Notes under the pieces: generated by a model
Database searches by the model: none
The model's input: the letters and a program-made list of their open reading frames with translations, nothing else
What the model was told of the DNA's origin: nothing
Shown: positions 34,844 through 42,942 of the stretch, piece by piece
How positions within the stretch are numbered: the stretch's first letter is position 1
How the letters are laid out: the number at the start of each line of letters is the position of its first letter
Source of the DNA: Burkholderiales bacterium JOSHI_001
Lineage (GTDB): Bacteria > Pseudomonadota > Gammaproteobacteria > Burkholderiales > Burkholderiaceae_C
Direction of reading: 5' to 3'
Assembly (NCBI GenBank): GCA_000244995.1
Contig: CM001438.1
Location: 1,480,921 to 1,544,920 of the forward strand
DNA length: 64,000 bases
Position numbers and translations under genes: made by a program

Positions 34844-35703
34844 CGGTTGTGCCGCTGCATGAAGACCAGCTTCTCGAACAGGGTCACGTCCTGCTCGTTC
34901 TTCAGCAGCGCGCCCACCAGCGGCGGCACGGCCACCTTCTCGTCCTTGCTCTGCAGCGCTTCCAGCGGAATGTCCTCGGCCACCAGCAGCTTCAGCCAGT
35001 CCAGCAGTTCGCTGGTGCTGGGCTTTTTCTTCAGCCCGGGCAGGTTGCGCACGTCGTAGAAGGTTTTCAGCGCCGCGCCCAGCAGTTCTTTCTTCAGCCC
35101 GGGGAAGTGCACGTCCACGATCTTCTGCATCGTGTCGGCCTCGGGGAACTTGATGTAGTGGAAGAAGCAGCGGCGCAGGAAGGCGTCGGGCAGTTCCTTC
35201 TCGTTGTTCGAGGTGATGAACACCACCGGCCGGTGCACCGCGCGCACCAGTTCGCGCGTCTCGTAGACGTAGAACTCCATGCGGTCCAGCTCGCGCAGCA
35301 GGTCGTTCGGGAATTCGATGTCGGCCTTGTCGATCTCGTCGATCAGCAGCGCCACCGGCTGCTCGGCCGTGAAGGCCTGCCACAGCGTGCCCTTGACGAT
35401 GTAGTTGCGGATGTCGCGCACCTTGTCGGCGCTGACCGGGTCGGCCAGCTGGCTGTCGCGCAGGCGGCTGACCGCATCGTATTCATACAGGCCCTGCTGG
35501 GCCTTGGTGGTGCTTTTCACGTGCCACTGCAGCAGCGGCATGGAAAGCGCCGTCGCCACTTCCTCGGCCAGCATGGTCTTGCCGGTACCGGGTTCGCCCT
35601 TGATCAGCAGCGGGCGCTTCAGCGTGATGGCCGCGTTCACCGCCAGCATCAGGTCGGGGGTGGCGACGTAGCCTTCTGTACCTTCGAATTTTGGGGCGGC
35701 CAT
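34840..35703 (-). CDS. MoxR-family AAA+ ATPase
   Basis: A 287-residue chaperone-like ATPase. Walker A is GEPGTGKTML near residue 37, Walker B is ALLIDEIDKAD, and the sensor region is VVFITSNNEKELPDAFLRRC. MoxR proteins act with VWA proteins in assembling or activating enzymes such as CO dehydrogenase or nitric oxide reductase. Here it is followed by a GNAT gene, and its likely VWA partner (30461-31633) is displaced by the two diguanylate cyclase genes. It is divergent from the cytochrome c4 gene. Confidence 0.92.
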   Translation of the reverse strand: MAAPKFEGTEGYVATPDLMLAVNAAITLKRPLLIKGEPGTGKTMLAEEVATALSMPLLQWHVKSTTKAQQGLYEYDAVSRLRDSQLADPVSADKVRDIRNYIVKGTLWQAFTAEQPVALLIDEIDKADIEFPNDLLRELDRMEFYVYETRELVRAVHRPVVFITSNNEKELPDAFLRRCFFHYIKFPEADTMQKIVDVHFPGLKKELLGAALKTFYDVRNLPGLKKKPSTSELLDWLKLLVAEDIPLEALQSKDEKVAVPPLVGALLKNEQDVTLFEKLVFMQRHNR

Positions 35704-35755
35704 GGCAGGGAAAGCAGGTGGGTGCGGGCCAGTATATCGACCGTGCCCGCCACCC

Positions 35756-35761
35756 TATAAT
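35756..35761 (+). promoter_or_regulatory. Sigma70-type -10 element for cytochrome c4
   Basis: Perfect TATAAT 34 bases before the cytochrome c4 ATG, in the 92-base divergent region with moxR. The hexamer 17 bases upstream (TATATC) is a poor -35, so activity may depend on an activator. Confidence 0.5.
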
Positions 35762-35795
35762 CTTTGACCATCCTCAAAAATCGCCGCGAAATCTG

Positions 35796-36479
35796 ATGAA
35801 AGCCTTCCGCTCGCACTTCAGCCTGTCGTTGATGGTTCTGGCCTTGGCCGCGCCCTGGGGCGCGCAGGCCCAGGACGCCAAGGCCGGTGCCGCCAAGGCC
35901 GCCATGTGCGAGGGCTGCCACGGCATCCCGGGCTACCAGGCCAGCTTCCCTGAAATCCACAAGGTGCCGATGATCTCGGGCCAGAACGCCAAGTACATCG
36001 CCTCGGCGCTGGACGCCTACCGCAAGGGCGACCGCAAGCACCCCACCATGCGTGGCGTGGCCGGTTCGCTCACCGACGCCGACATCGCCGACCTGTCCGC
36101 CTTCTACGCTGAACACGGCAAGGGCAGCGGCGCGGCCGTGCCGGCCGAACTGGCCAGCCCGGTGCCGGCCGAACTGAAGGACCGCCTGCAGGTGTGCGTG
36201 GCCTGCCACGGTGCCAACTTCAGCAACACCACCGACGCCGCCAATCCGCGCCTGGCCGGCCAGCACGCGGACTACCTGGCCGTGGCGCTGCGCTCCTACA
36301 TGGTGGACGGCAACCCGCAGGTGGGCCGTTCCAACGCCACCATGCGTGGCATGGTGGCCCAGCAGGTGGATGGCAAGAAAAAGGCCACCTTCAGCCCGTC
36401 CGAGATCAAGCAGCTGGCGGCCTACCTGTCCAGCCTGCCCGGCGAGCTGAAAACCGTCAAGCAGCCGCCGCTGCGTTGA
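35796..36479 (+). CDS. Diheme cytochrome c4
   Basis: A 227-residue periplasmic electron carrier feeding terminal oxidases. The signal peptide ends near residue 25 (WGAQA). Two CxxCH heme sites are present: CEGCH at residue 38 and CVACH near 136. Each lies in a cytochrome c4 half ([39 protein letters not shown]), with distal Met candidates in PTMRG and ATMRG. The frame is open upstream of this ATG, but the signal peptide and upstream TATAAT fix this start. A strong terminator follows. Confidence 0.93.
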   Translation: MKAFRSHFSLSLMVLALAAPWGAQAQDAKAGAAKAAMCEGCHGIPGYQASFPEIHKVPMISGQNAKYIASALDAYRKGDRKHPTMRGVAGSLTDADIADLSAFYAEHGKGSGAAVPAELASPVPAELKDRLQVCVACHGANFSNTTDAANPRLAGQHADYLAVALRSYMVDGNPQVGRSNATMRGMVAQQVDGKKKATFSPSEIKQLAAYLSSLPGELKTVKQPPLR

Positions 36480-36514
36480 CGCCACCCCTGCCGGGCCTGC
36501 CGCCCGGTCGCCGG

Positions 36515-36543
36515 AAAGCCGCTGCAATGCAGCGGCTTTTCTC
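36515..36543 (+). terminator. Rho-independent terminator after cytochrome c4
   Basis: AAAGCCGCTGC-AAT-GCAGCGGCTTT followed by TCTC: an 11-bp perfect stem with a short loop and T-rich end, 36 bases after the stop codon. An ATG inside the loop opens the downstream frame but is part of the terminator. Confidence 0.85.
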
Positions 36544-36637
36544 GTTTCTGGGTGCGGCTGAACCTGCGAAGCTGCTCAAGCGCTGGCCGGTCCCGTCCGA
36601 TATCGAAAGGGGCCTTGGCTGGCCTGCGTTCGAGCCC

Positions 36638-37915
36638 ATGCTGAAAAAGATTCCGGTCACCCAATTGCGCCTGGGCATGCACGTGCATGCGCTGGAAGGC
36701 GCGTGGCTGGACCATCCCTTCTGGAAGACGCGCTTCGTGCTGCGCGACCCGGCCGACCTGCACAAGCTGCGGACCAGCCCGGTGAAGGAACTGTGGATCG
36801 ACCCGGCCAAAGGCCTGGACGTGGCGGAAGAACGCGAGGGCGTGGCGCCTCAGCGCAGCCCGCTGGGCACCGCGGGGCCGACCGGGCCTCGCGGGTTGGT
36901 GCCCACCGCCGCGGTCCCGCTGGCCGCCGAACTGCCTGAGCTCCCGGCCCCGCGCCGCAGCCTGCAGGAAGAATTGCACGAAGCCGCCAAGGTGTGTGAA
37001 CGTTCGCGCGCCGCGGTGACATCCATGTTCAACGAGGCCCGCCTGGGCAAGGCCCTGGACGCCGAACATTGCCGGCCGCTGGTGGACGAGGTGTCGGCCT
37101 CGGTGTTCCGCAACCCCGGCGCGCTGGTCAGCCTGGCACGCCTGAAGACCGCCGACGACTACACCTACATGCACAGCGTGGCCGTGTGCGCGCTGATGGT
37201 GGCGCTGGCGCGCCAGCTGGGCCACGACGACAACTTCTGCCGCGAGGCCGGCCTGGCCGGCATGCTGCACGACCTGGGCAAGGCGGCGCTGCCGATGGAG
37301 ATCCTGAACAAGCCCGGCAAGCTGACCGAAGAGGAATTCGCCGTGGTGCGCCTGCACCCGCTGCGCGGTCATGAAATGCTGCTGGAAGCGCGCGGCGCCA
37401 ACGAGAGCGCGCTGGAGGTGTGCCTGCACCACCACGAACGCGTGGACGGCCGCGGCTACCCGCACCAGCTGTCGGGCGACCAGCTCACCCACCTGGCCCG
37501 CCTGGGTGCGGTGTGCGACGTGTACGACGCCATCACCTCCAACCGGCCCTACAAGGCCGGCTGGGACCCGGCCGAGTCCATCGCCCGCATGGCCGGCTGG
37601 AAGGGCCAGTTCGACGAGGACGTGTTCCGCGCCTTCGTCAAGAGCCTTGGCATCTACCCCAGCGGCTCGCTGGTGCGGCTGGAGTCGGGCAAGCTGGCGG
37701 TGGTGGTGGAGCAGCACCCGCAGCTGCTCACATCGCCGCTGGTGCGGGCCTTCTTCTCCACCAAGAGCCAGATGCCGATCACGCCCACCTTGATCGACCT
37801 GGCCCGGCCGGGCTGCAGCGACCGCATCGTCGAGCGCGAGAACCCGGCCAAGTGGAACTTCCCGCACCTGGACGCCATGTGGGCGGGCGAGGACGCGCTG
37901 AAGAAGCGCGGCTGA
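36638..37915 (+). CDS. HD-GYP cyclic di-GMP phosphodiesterase with DUF3391 N-terminal domain
   Basis: A 425-residue protein. The N-terminal DUF3391 domain begins [20 protein letters not shown], the usual start of this family. The HD-GYP domain has HD at residues 211-212 ([11 protein letters not shown]) and [12 protein letters not shown] with GYP near 273. It is predicted to degrade cyclic di-GMP and has no membrane segments. The frame extends upstream to an ATG within the preceding terminator, which is why the start at 36638 was chosen. Confidence 0.92.
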   Translation: MLKKIPVTQLRLGMHVHALEGAWLDHPFWKTRFVLRDPADLHKLRTSPVKELWIDPAKGLDVAEEREGVAPQRSPLGTAGPTGPRGLVPTAAVPLAAELPELPAPRRSLQEELHEAAKVCERSRAAVTSMFNEARLGKALDAEHCRPLVDEVSASVFRNPGALVSLARLKTADDYTYMHSVAVCALMVALARQLGHDDNFCREAGLAGMLHDLGKAALPMEILNKPGKLTEEEFAVVRLHPLRGHEMLLEARGANESALEVCLHHHERVDGRGYPHQLSGDQLTHLARLGAVCDVYDAITSNRPYKAGWDPAESIARMAGWKGQFDEDVFRAFVKSLGIYPSGSLVRLESGKLAVVVEQHPQLLTSPLVRAFFSTKSQMPITPTLIDLARPGCSDRIVERENPAKWNFPHLDAMWAGEDALKKRG

Positions 37916-37933
37916 GCCACCCGCCCCGCGCCG

Positions 37934-38656
37934 TCAAACGGTGACCAGGCCGGGCACCGGCGGCAGGCCCAGGTCCCGCGCCAGCCGGGCCCAGGCCCGG
38001 TCGTCCAGGCGCGAGCGCACCCTGGCCAGCACCTGGGCGAAGGGCTCCGGCGGCAGTTGCTGCTGCAGGGCCCCGAACAGTTCGGCTCGTTCGGCCGGGT
38101 TCAGGCCGACGGCCAGCCAGGGCAGGGTGTCTTCCATCTCGGCGGGCGACAGGCTGGCGTGAAGGCGCTGCTCCAGGGCGCGGATTTCCTCGTCGCTGTA
38201 ATTCGCCCACAGCACGGCGTTGTGCGCGGTCTCTTCCAGGTGCATGTGTGCCAGGTTCTCCGCCACAAAGAGCGCCAAGTGCTGATAGAGCGCCAGCGCC
38301 GACGCCGCGTCGGGCTGGGCGCGCAGCCCTTGGCTGGCCGCCTGCAACGCCGCAATGGCCTGCAGGTGCTGCCCGTGCGCGGCTTCGGCCTCGGCGCAGC
38401 TGCCGCCCTGGCGCGCCTGCATCGCCGCGTGCACGAAGTCGTTCTCGTGCTGCACATGGGCGCGGCATTGCGCCAGCAACCCGTCCACTTGGGTCAGCAC
38501 CTGCGCCCGTGCCTGCGTGTCGTCGATGTCCAGGCTGCCCACGCGCACCAGCACCTGGCACAGGCGGGCCCGCAGGGCCTTGTGGATGAAGCGGTAGATG
38601 TCGTGGCGCTGCAAGGTGGCGGGACGCAGCAGGGCGGGGTGGACGGCCATGTTCAT
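37934..38656 (-). CDS. Hemerythrin/HHE cation-binding domain protein
   Basis: A 240-residue all-helical protein. Histidine and glutamate positions fit a hemerythrin-like di-iron four-helix bundle: HDIYRFIHKALR near residue 18, HVQHENDFVHAAM near 70, HGQHLQAIAAL near 95, and HMHLEETAHNAVLW near 138. Roles in the family include O2/NO sensing or iron storage. AGGAGATCCC precedes the ATG. It is convergent with the HD-GYP gene and divergent from the cytochrome genes. Confidence 0.82.
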   Translation of the reverse strand: MNMAVHPALLRPATLQRHDIYRFIHKALRARLCQVLVRVGSLDIDDTQARAQVLTQVDGLLAQCRAHVQHENDFVHAAMQARQGGSCAEAEAAHGQHLQAIAALQAASQGLRAQPDAASALALYQHLALFVAENLAHMHLEETAHNAVLWANYSDEEIRALEQRLHASLSPAEMEDTLPWLAVGLNPAERAELFGALQQQLPPEPFAQVLARVRSRLDDRAWARLARDLGLPPVPGLVTV

Positions 38657-38786
38657 GGGATCTCCTGGTGATGTGAAGTTCGCTTGAGGGGGTCGGCGCC
38701 GGCCTCACCGGCGACCTGCGGCCAGTGTTCCGCTGTGCGCGTGGCGGCGCATCGGCCGCTGGAGCCAGCGCGTGGTGCCGCCACCG

Positions 38787-38831
38787 TGGCCCGCACGGGC
38801 CATGGGGCATGGCCCTGGCCCATGCGGGCCA
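38787..38831. other. Nested palindrome in the divergent region before the heme-protein genes
   Basis: Outer arms TGGCCCGCA (38787-38795) and TGCGGGCCA (38823-38831) enclose GGGCCAT (38797-38803) and ATGGCCC (38809-38815). It lies in 38657-38932, the longest gene-free stretch (276 bases) in the window. Nothing else was recognised there. Confidence 0.5.
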
Positions 38832-38932
38832 TGTGCTTTGGTACCGAGGACGCATGTGCCGCGGGCCCTGAATTCCGACACTGCTTCCCAGGCCCTGTCG
38901 ACCTTGACGGCCTTGTTGCACTGGAGTCCCCC

Positions 38933-39133
38933 ATGAACACCCGCACCCCTTCGCACCCGCAGCCCTCGCCGCGTTCGCTGGCCATGCACCTGGTTCTGAC
39001 CCTGGGCGCGCGCGGCCTGGCCTGGACCGCCGGGCTGAACCTGGCCCCGCGCCCGGCGCGCTCCGAACGCGGCTTTGACGCACTGGACTGCGAAGCCAAT
39101 GCCATGACGCCCGGCCCGGCCGCGCAGCGCTGA
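38933..39133 (+). CDS. Hypothetical small protein upstream of heme-protein genes
   Basis: 66 residues beginning MNTRTPSHPQPSPRSLAMHL, with one moderately hydrophobic stretch and no recognised domain. TGGAG precedes the ATG. The same frame is open farther upstream, but that part looks like non-coding sequence. It is placed 33 bases before the diheme gene on the same strand, so it could be a leader gene. Confidence that it is translated is modest. Confidence 0.35.
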   Translation: MNTRTPSHPQPSPRSLAMHLVLTLGARGLAWTAGLNLAPRPARSERGFDALDCEANAMTPGPAAQR

Positions 39134-39166
39134 CGCCTTGGCCCCGCCGACCTGCTGGAACGAAGC

Positions 39167-40228
39167 ATGAACCGCTTGCGCCGCCTTGCCGCCCGGGCCT
39201 GGACCGGCTTCACCGCGCTGCTGGCCTGCCTCAGCGCCTGGGCCCTGGTGGCCAGCGCCCTGGTGCTGGCGCCCGGGGATGCGCACGGCACGCCGTCTGC
39301 CCCCGCGCTGCCTCAGCGCCTGGCGGACACCGGCCTGCACGCGGCCGGCGTGCTGGCCTTCGCGCCGCAGTACCCGTTGTGGACCGACGGCGCCGACAAG
39401 CGCCGCTGGATCTGGCTGCCGCCCGGTACCGCCATCGACGCCCGCAACGCCGATGCCTGGCGCTTTCCGCCCGGCACCCGGCTGTGGAAGGAATTCGCCT
39501 ACGGCGGCCGGCCCCTGGAGACGCGCTACCTGGAACGCCTGCGCGACGGCACCTGGCGCTTTGCGGCCTATGTGTGGAACACCGCAGGCACCGAAGCGCA
39601 GTTGGCGCCCGAAGCCGGGTTGCACGGCCTGCCCACGGGCGTGGCCGCCCCGGCGGCGCACGACGTGCCCTCGCGCAGGGACTGCCGCGCCTGCCACGAC
39701 GGGGCCGCGGTGCCGGTGCTGGGCTTCTCGGCATTGCAACTCTCACCCGATCGCGACCCGCTGGCCCCGCACGCCACGTCGTCTCCGCTGGACCTGCCAG
39801 CGCTGGTGCGCCAGGGCCGCCTGCGCCACCTGAACCCCGCATTGCTGGCCGCGCCGCCGCGCATTCCCGCGGTCGACCCCGGGGAGCGCGCCGCGCTGGG
39901 CTATCTGCACGGCAACTGTGCGCACTGCCACAACCATGTCGGCCGGCCGGTGCCGGTGGCGCTGAGCCTGTCGCAAACCGTGGTGGACGCGCCCGCCAGC
40001 CTGCAGCGGGTGCGCGAATCCTTGTTCACCGCGCCGCTGCGCTTTCACCCCGGCGAACTGGTGGCCCACGCGCCAACGGCCGCGGCCGCGCTGCCGCTGC
40101 GTTTGCGCTCGCGCGATCCGCGCCTGCAGATGCCGCCACTGGGCACCCGTCTTCCTGATCCCGAGGGCCTGGCCCTCATCGAACGTTGGCTTGCCAACAC
40201 CCCATCCCCCAAGGAGAACCTGCCATGA
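39167..40228 (+). CDS. Exported diheme c-type cytochrome-like protein (SO2930/TIGR03806-like)
   Basis: A 353-residue periplasmic protein with an N-terminal membrane or signal segment (residues about 12-35). FAPQYPLWTDGADKRRWIWLP resembles the SO2930-like family, usually annotated as diheme proteins. Two heme motifs are present, CRACH near residue 168 and CAHCH near 249, with HGNCAHCHNHVGRP around the second. The C-terminus has MPPLGTRLPDPEG, common in such cytochromes. The stop overlaps the start of the next cytochrome (ATGA). Confidence 0.8.
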   Translation: MNRLRRLAARAWTGFTALLACLSAWALVASALVLAPGDAHGTPSAPALPQRLADTGLHAAGVLAFAPQYPLWTDGADKRRWIWLPPGTAIDARNADAWRFPPGTRLWKEFAYGGRPLETRYLERLRDGTWRFAAYVWNTAGTEAQLAPEAGLHGLPTGVAAPAAHDVPSRRDCRACHDGAAVPVLGFSALQLSPDRDPLAPHATSSPLDLPALVRQGRLRHLNPALLAAPPRIPAVDPGERAALGYLHGNCAHCHNHVGRPVPVALSLSQTVVDAPASLQRVRESLFTAPLRFHPGELVAHAPTAAAALPLRLRSRDPRLQMPPLGTRLPDPEGLALIERWLANTPSPKENLP

Positions 40229-40815
40229 CCCATCGCACCCGAATCACGTCCCTGGCCGCCGGCACGCTGGCCTTGACCACCGCGGCGCTGCTGCTGCCCG
40301 CCGCCGGCCCGGCCCAGGCCGACCCGGCGCGCCACGGCCAGACCGACAAGCGCCTGGTGGAGCGTGGCCGCTACCTGGTGGCCACCTCTGGCTGCGGCGA
40401 CTGCCACACGCCGATGAAAATGGGCGAGCGCGGGCCCGAACCCGACCTGGCGCGCGCGCTGTCGGGCCACCCGGCGGGCCTGGCCCTGCCGCCTGCGCCG
40501 CGCCTGCCGGCCGGCCCCTGGATCGTCAGCGTGGCCGCCACCAACACCGCCTGGGCCGGCCCCTGGGGCGTGAGCTTCACCGCCAACCTGACCCCCGACG
40601 CCGAAACCGGCCTGGGCCGCTGGACCTTCGAGGACTTCCGCGACACCTTGCGCACCGGCCGCCACCAGGGCCGCGGGCGCGAAGTGCTGCCGCCCATGCC
40701 CATCGTGGCCACCAAGCACTTCAACGACGCCGACCTGAAGGCCGTCTGGGCCTACCTGCGCTCGGTGCCGGCGGTGAACAACCGCGTGCCCGAGCCCCTG
40801 CCGCCCAGCCCCTGA
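40225..40815 (+). CDS. Monoheme c-type cytochrome
   Basis: A 196-residue exported protein. The signal peptide ends near residue 34 (GPAQA). One heme site, CGDCH, lies near residue 57 in RGRYLVATSGCGDCHTPMKM. NLTPDAETGLGRWTFEDFRD, typical of cytochrome subunits of membrane dehydrogenases, follows. The probable axial Met is in LPPMPIVATKHF. AAGGAGAA precedes the ATG, which overlaps the stop of the diheme gene, so the two are coupled and probably exchange electrons. Confidence 0.87.
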   Translation: MTHRTRITSLAAGTLALTTAALLLPAAGPAQADPARHGQTDKRLVERGRYLVATSGCGDCHTPMKMGERGPEPDLARALSGHPAGLALPPAPRLPAGPWIVSVAATNTAWAGPWGVSFTANLTPDAETGLGRWTFEDFRDTLRTGRHQGRGREVLPPMPIVATKHFNDADLKAVWAYLRSVPAVNNRVPEPLPPSP

Positions 40816-40866
40816 GGCCGGCCCGGCCCGAGGGGCCGGACCTGGATGCGCCCGCCCGTTGCCGGC

Positions 40867-41847
40867 TCAGCCGGCGCTGACCCAGGGCCGCAGTTCCTCC
40901 AGGCGCTGGCGCACATAGGCCAGCACCTGGCGGCGCTTTTCCGGGCCGCGCTTGCCGTCGTCGTCCCCACCCGCATCGCCGCCGAAAAAGTCGGGCGCCA
41001 CGTCCTCGATGCGTTCGTAGATGCCCTTCCACAGCTTCTTCAGCCCGTGAACCGACACCCCCAGCGCCGGCATCAGCGCGGCGTCGGCGTCGTCGAACAG
41101 CGACAGCCACAGCAGCCGGCGCTGCTGGGCTGAGAAGCGAAAACGTGGCGGTTCGCTCTCAAAGCAGTTGCGGATGGTGGTGCCGGGCAGGCGCGTGCGG
41201 GCCTGCTCGCGCGTCAGGCCCATGAACGTGGGCCGCAGCGGCGCCGGCAGCGGGGCCAGCGCCTCCTCGTCGGCGAAGGCCAGCAGGTCGTAGCCGCTTT
41301 GGCGGTGCACCTCGCTCATGGCCTGGCTGTTCTCCAGGTACAGGGCCTGCCAATTCCAGCCCAGGTGGTGCACGCGGAACGACTCCTGGGCGCAGGCCAC
41401 CACCTTGTGCACCTGCGGGTCGGCCAGGTCCAGGCTGGGCATGGTGAAGTGCAGCACCAGGTTCACCAGGCTGCCGGCGGCGTTGCAGCGGCCGATCTCG
41501 CGGTCGTCCATCGGCAGCAGGGCGCCGCCGCGCAGGCCGTCGTAAACGCGCCGGGCCAGGTGGGCGCGGGGGCGGCCGGTCAGCGCCAGGGCCTGCGCTT
41601 GCGCTGGCGACAGCATCAGCGACACCCCCCAGCCCAGCACGCGCTGTCCGGCCGGCAGCGACAGGTCCTCCATCACGCCGGCCAGCAGCGCGGCTTCGTC
41701 CATCAGGCGTGGCCACTGCGCGGCGATGGCGGCGCGGTCGGCCGCGTCGGCCGCCACGTGCGGCGGCAGCAGGGCCATGCATTCCGACAGGTCGGTCGGC
41801 TGCATGGGCCGGTGCACCATGCGCATGATGCGATCCACCGGCTTCAT
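40867..41847 (-). CDS. Helix-turn-helix-like protein of unknown function, second of tandem paralogues
   Basis: 326 residues, not assigned to a named family. The N-terminus (VHRPMQPTDLSECMALLPPH) resembles the opening of GNAT-fold proteins. The C-terminal third has FSAQQRRLLWLSLFDDADAA, then LGVSVHGLKKLWKGIYERI, which fits a LuxR-type helix-turn-helix pattern with substitutions. The end, DDGKRGPEKRRQVLAYVRQR, is nearly identical to the neighbouring paralogue. The ATG overlaps the paralogue's stop (ATGA), so both come from one transcript. Confidence 0.7.
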   Translation of the reverse strand: MKPVDRIMRMVHRPMQPTDLSECMALLPPHVAADAADRAAIAAQWPRLMDEAALLAGVMEDLSLPAGQRVLGWGVSLMLSPAQAQALALTGRPRAHLARRVYDGLRGGALLPMDDREIGRCNAAGSLVNLVLHFTMPSLDLADPQVHKVVACAQESFRVHHLGWNWQALYLENSQAMSEVHRQSGYDLLAFADEEALAPLPAPLRPTFMGLTREQARTRLPGTTIRNCFESEPPRFRFSAQQRRLLWLSLFDDADAALMPALGVSVHGLKKLWKGIYERIEDVAPDFFGGDAGGDDDGKRGPEKRRQVLAYVRQRLEELRPWVSAG

Positions 41848-42836
41848 GGCGCCCAGGGCCGCAGTTCCTCGGGCCGCTGGCGCACATAGGCCAGCACCAG
41901 GCGGCGCTTCTCGGGGCCGCGCTTGCCGTCGTCGACACCGGCGCCAATGCCGACATCGCCGCCGAAGAATTCGGGCTCCACGTCTTCGATGCGTTCGTAG
42001 ATGCCGCGCCAGAGCTTCTTCAGCCCGTGCACCGACACGTCCAGCTTGCGCATCAGCGCGTCGTCGCGTTCGTCGAACAAGGACCGCCACAGCAGGCGCC
42101 GCTGGCTGGCCGACAGGCGAAAGCGCGGCGGCGTGTGCTCGAACACATGGCGCAGCGTCAACCCGGGCAACATGGCCATGGCCTCGCCGCGGGTGATGCG
42201 AAACAGCGCGCAGCCATCGGGCGGCGCACCGGCTGGCAGTTCGTCGCTGCGGCGCTGGCCCGCGGCCAGCAGGTAGGGCTCGTGGGCCAGCGGCGCCGCC
42301 TGGTAGAAGGCCGCGATGCGGTGGCCGCTGTGGGCCACGCGGAAGGCCTCGTTGGCCATGTTCAGCACGCTCAGAGCCTGCGGGTCCTGCAGGTCCATGT
42401 TGCGCTGGTGGTAGTGCAGGGCGAAGAACACGATGCCGTCGGCTGCGTTGGCCCGGCCGATGGCCCGTTCGTCGGGCAGGTCCAGCGAGCCGTCGATCAG
42501 CGCGGCGTACACGCCCGCCACCAGGTCGGCGGCGCCCCCTCCGCCTTGGAGCGTCTTCGCGATGCTCGCCGCCATGAATGCCTGCGGCAGGATGACGGTG
42601 ACCCCCAGGCCCTGCAGGCGCTGGCCGGGCGACCGCGCCAGGTCCTCGATGGGGCCGGCCACCAGGGCCGGGTGTTCGCACAGGCGTGACAGCAATTCGG
42701 GCAAGGCACTGCGCTGCGCGGGCGGCAGCAGCAGCCACGGCGGCAGCAGGTCCAGGGCCTCGGGCACGTCCTCGCGTTCCAGCGGGCGCTGGCGCAGGCG
42801 CGCGGGCAGGGCGGCGGCGGGGGCCGGAGGGGGCAT
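41844..42836 (-). CDS. Helix-turn-helix-like protein of unknown function, first of tandem paralogues
   Basis: 330 residues, same architecture as the gene that follows it. Residues about 15-50 carry a REDVPEALDLLPPWLLLPP segment, the middle is divergent, and the C-terminus has LSASQRRLLWRSLFDERDDA, LDVSVHGLKKLWRGIYERI and DDGKRGPEKRRLVLAYVRQR. Identity to the paralogue is high over the last 90 residues and low before. A DNA-binding regulator with an N-terminal sensory domain is the best guess. No upstream partner overlaps it; 106 bases separate it from the methyltransferase-like gene on the same strand. Confidence 0.7.
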   Translation of the reverse strand: MPPPAPAAALPARLRQRPLEREDVPEALDLLPPWLLLPPAQRSALPELLSRLCEHPALVAGPIEDLARSPGQRLQGLGVTVILPQAFMAASIAKTLQGGGGAADLVAGVYAALIDGSLDLPDERAIGRANAADGIVFFALHYHQRNMDLQDPQALSVLNMANEAFRVAHSGHRIAAFYQAAPLAHEPYLLAAGQRRSDELPAGAPPDGCALFRITRGEAMAMLPGLTLRHVFEHTPPRFRLSASQRRLLWRSLFDERDDALMRKLDVSVHGLKKLWRGIYERIEDVEPEFFGGDVGIGAGVDDGKRGPEKRRLVLAYVRQRPEELRPWAP

Positions 42837-42942
42837 GGCAGGCAGGGCAGGGTGGTGACAGCACTGCGGCGGGCAGGGCGCTGACCGATCTTAGAAGCAG
42901 TCGCCGCCCGACGTGCAGCGGGCCGGCCCGAACCCAAGGGGG

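Noticed and set aside
36527-36637. An upstream ATG extending the HD-GYP protein by 37 residues
   Set aside because: That ATG lies in the loop of the cytochrome c4 terminator, and the family normally begins at MLKKIP.
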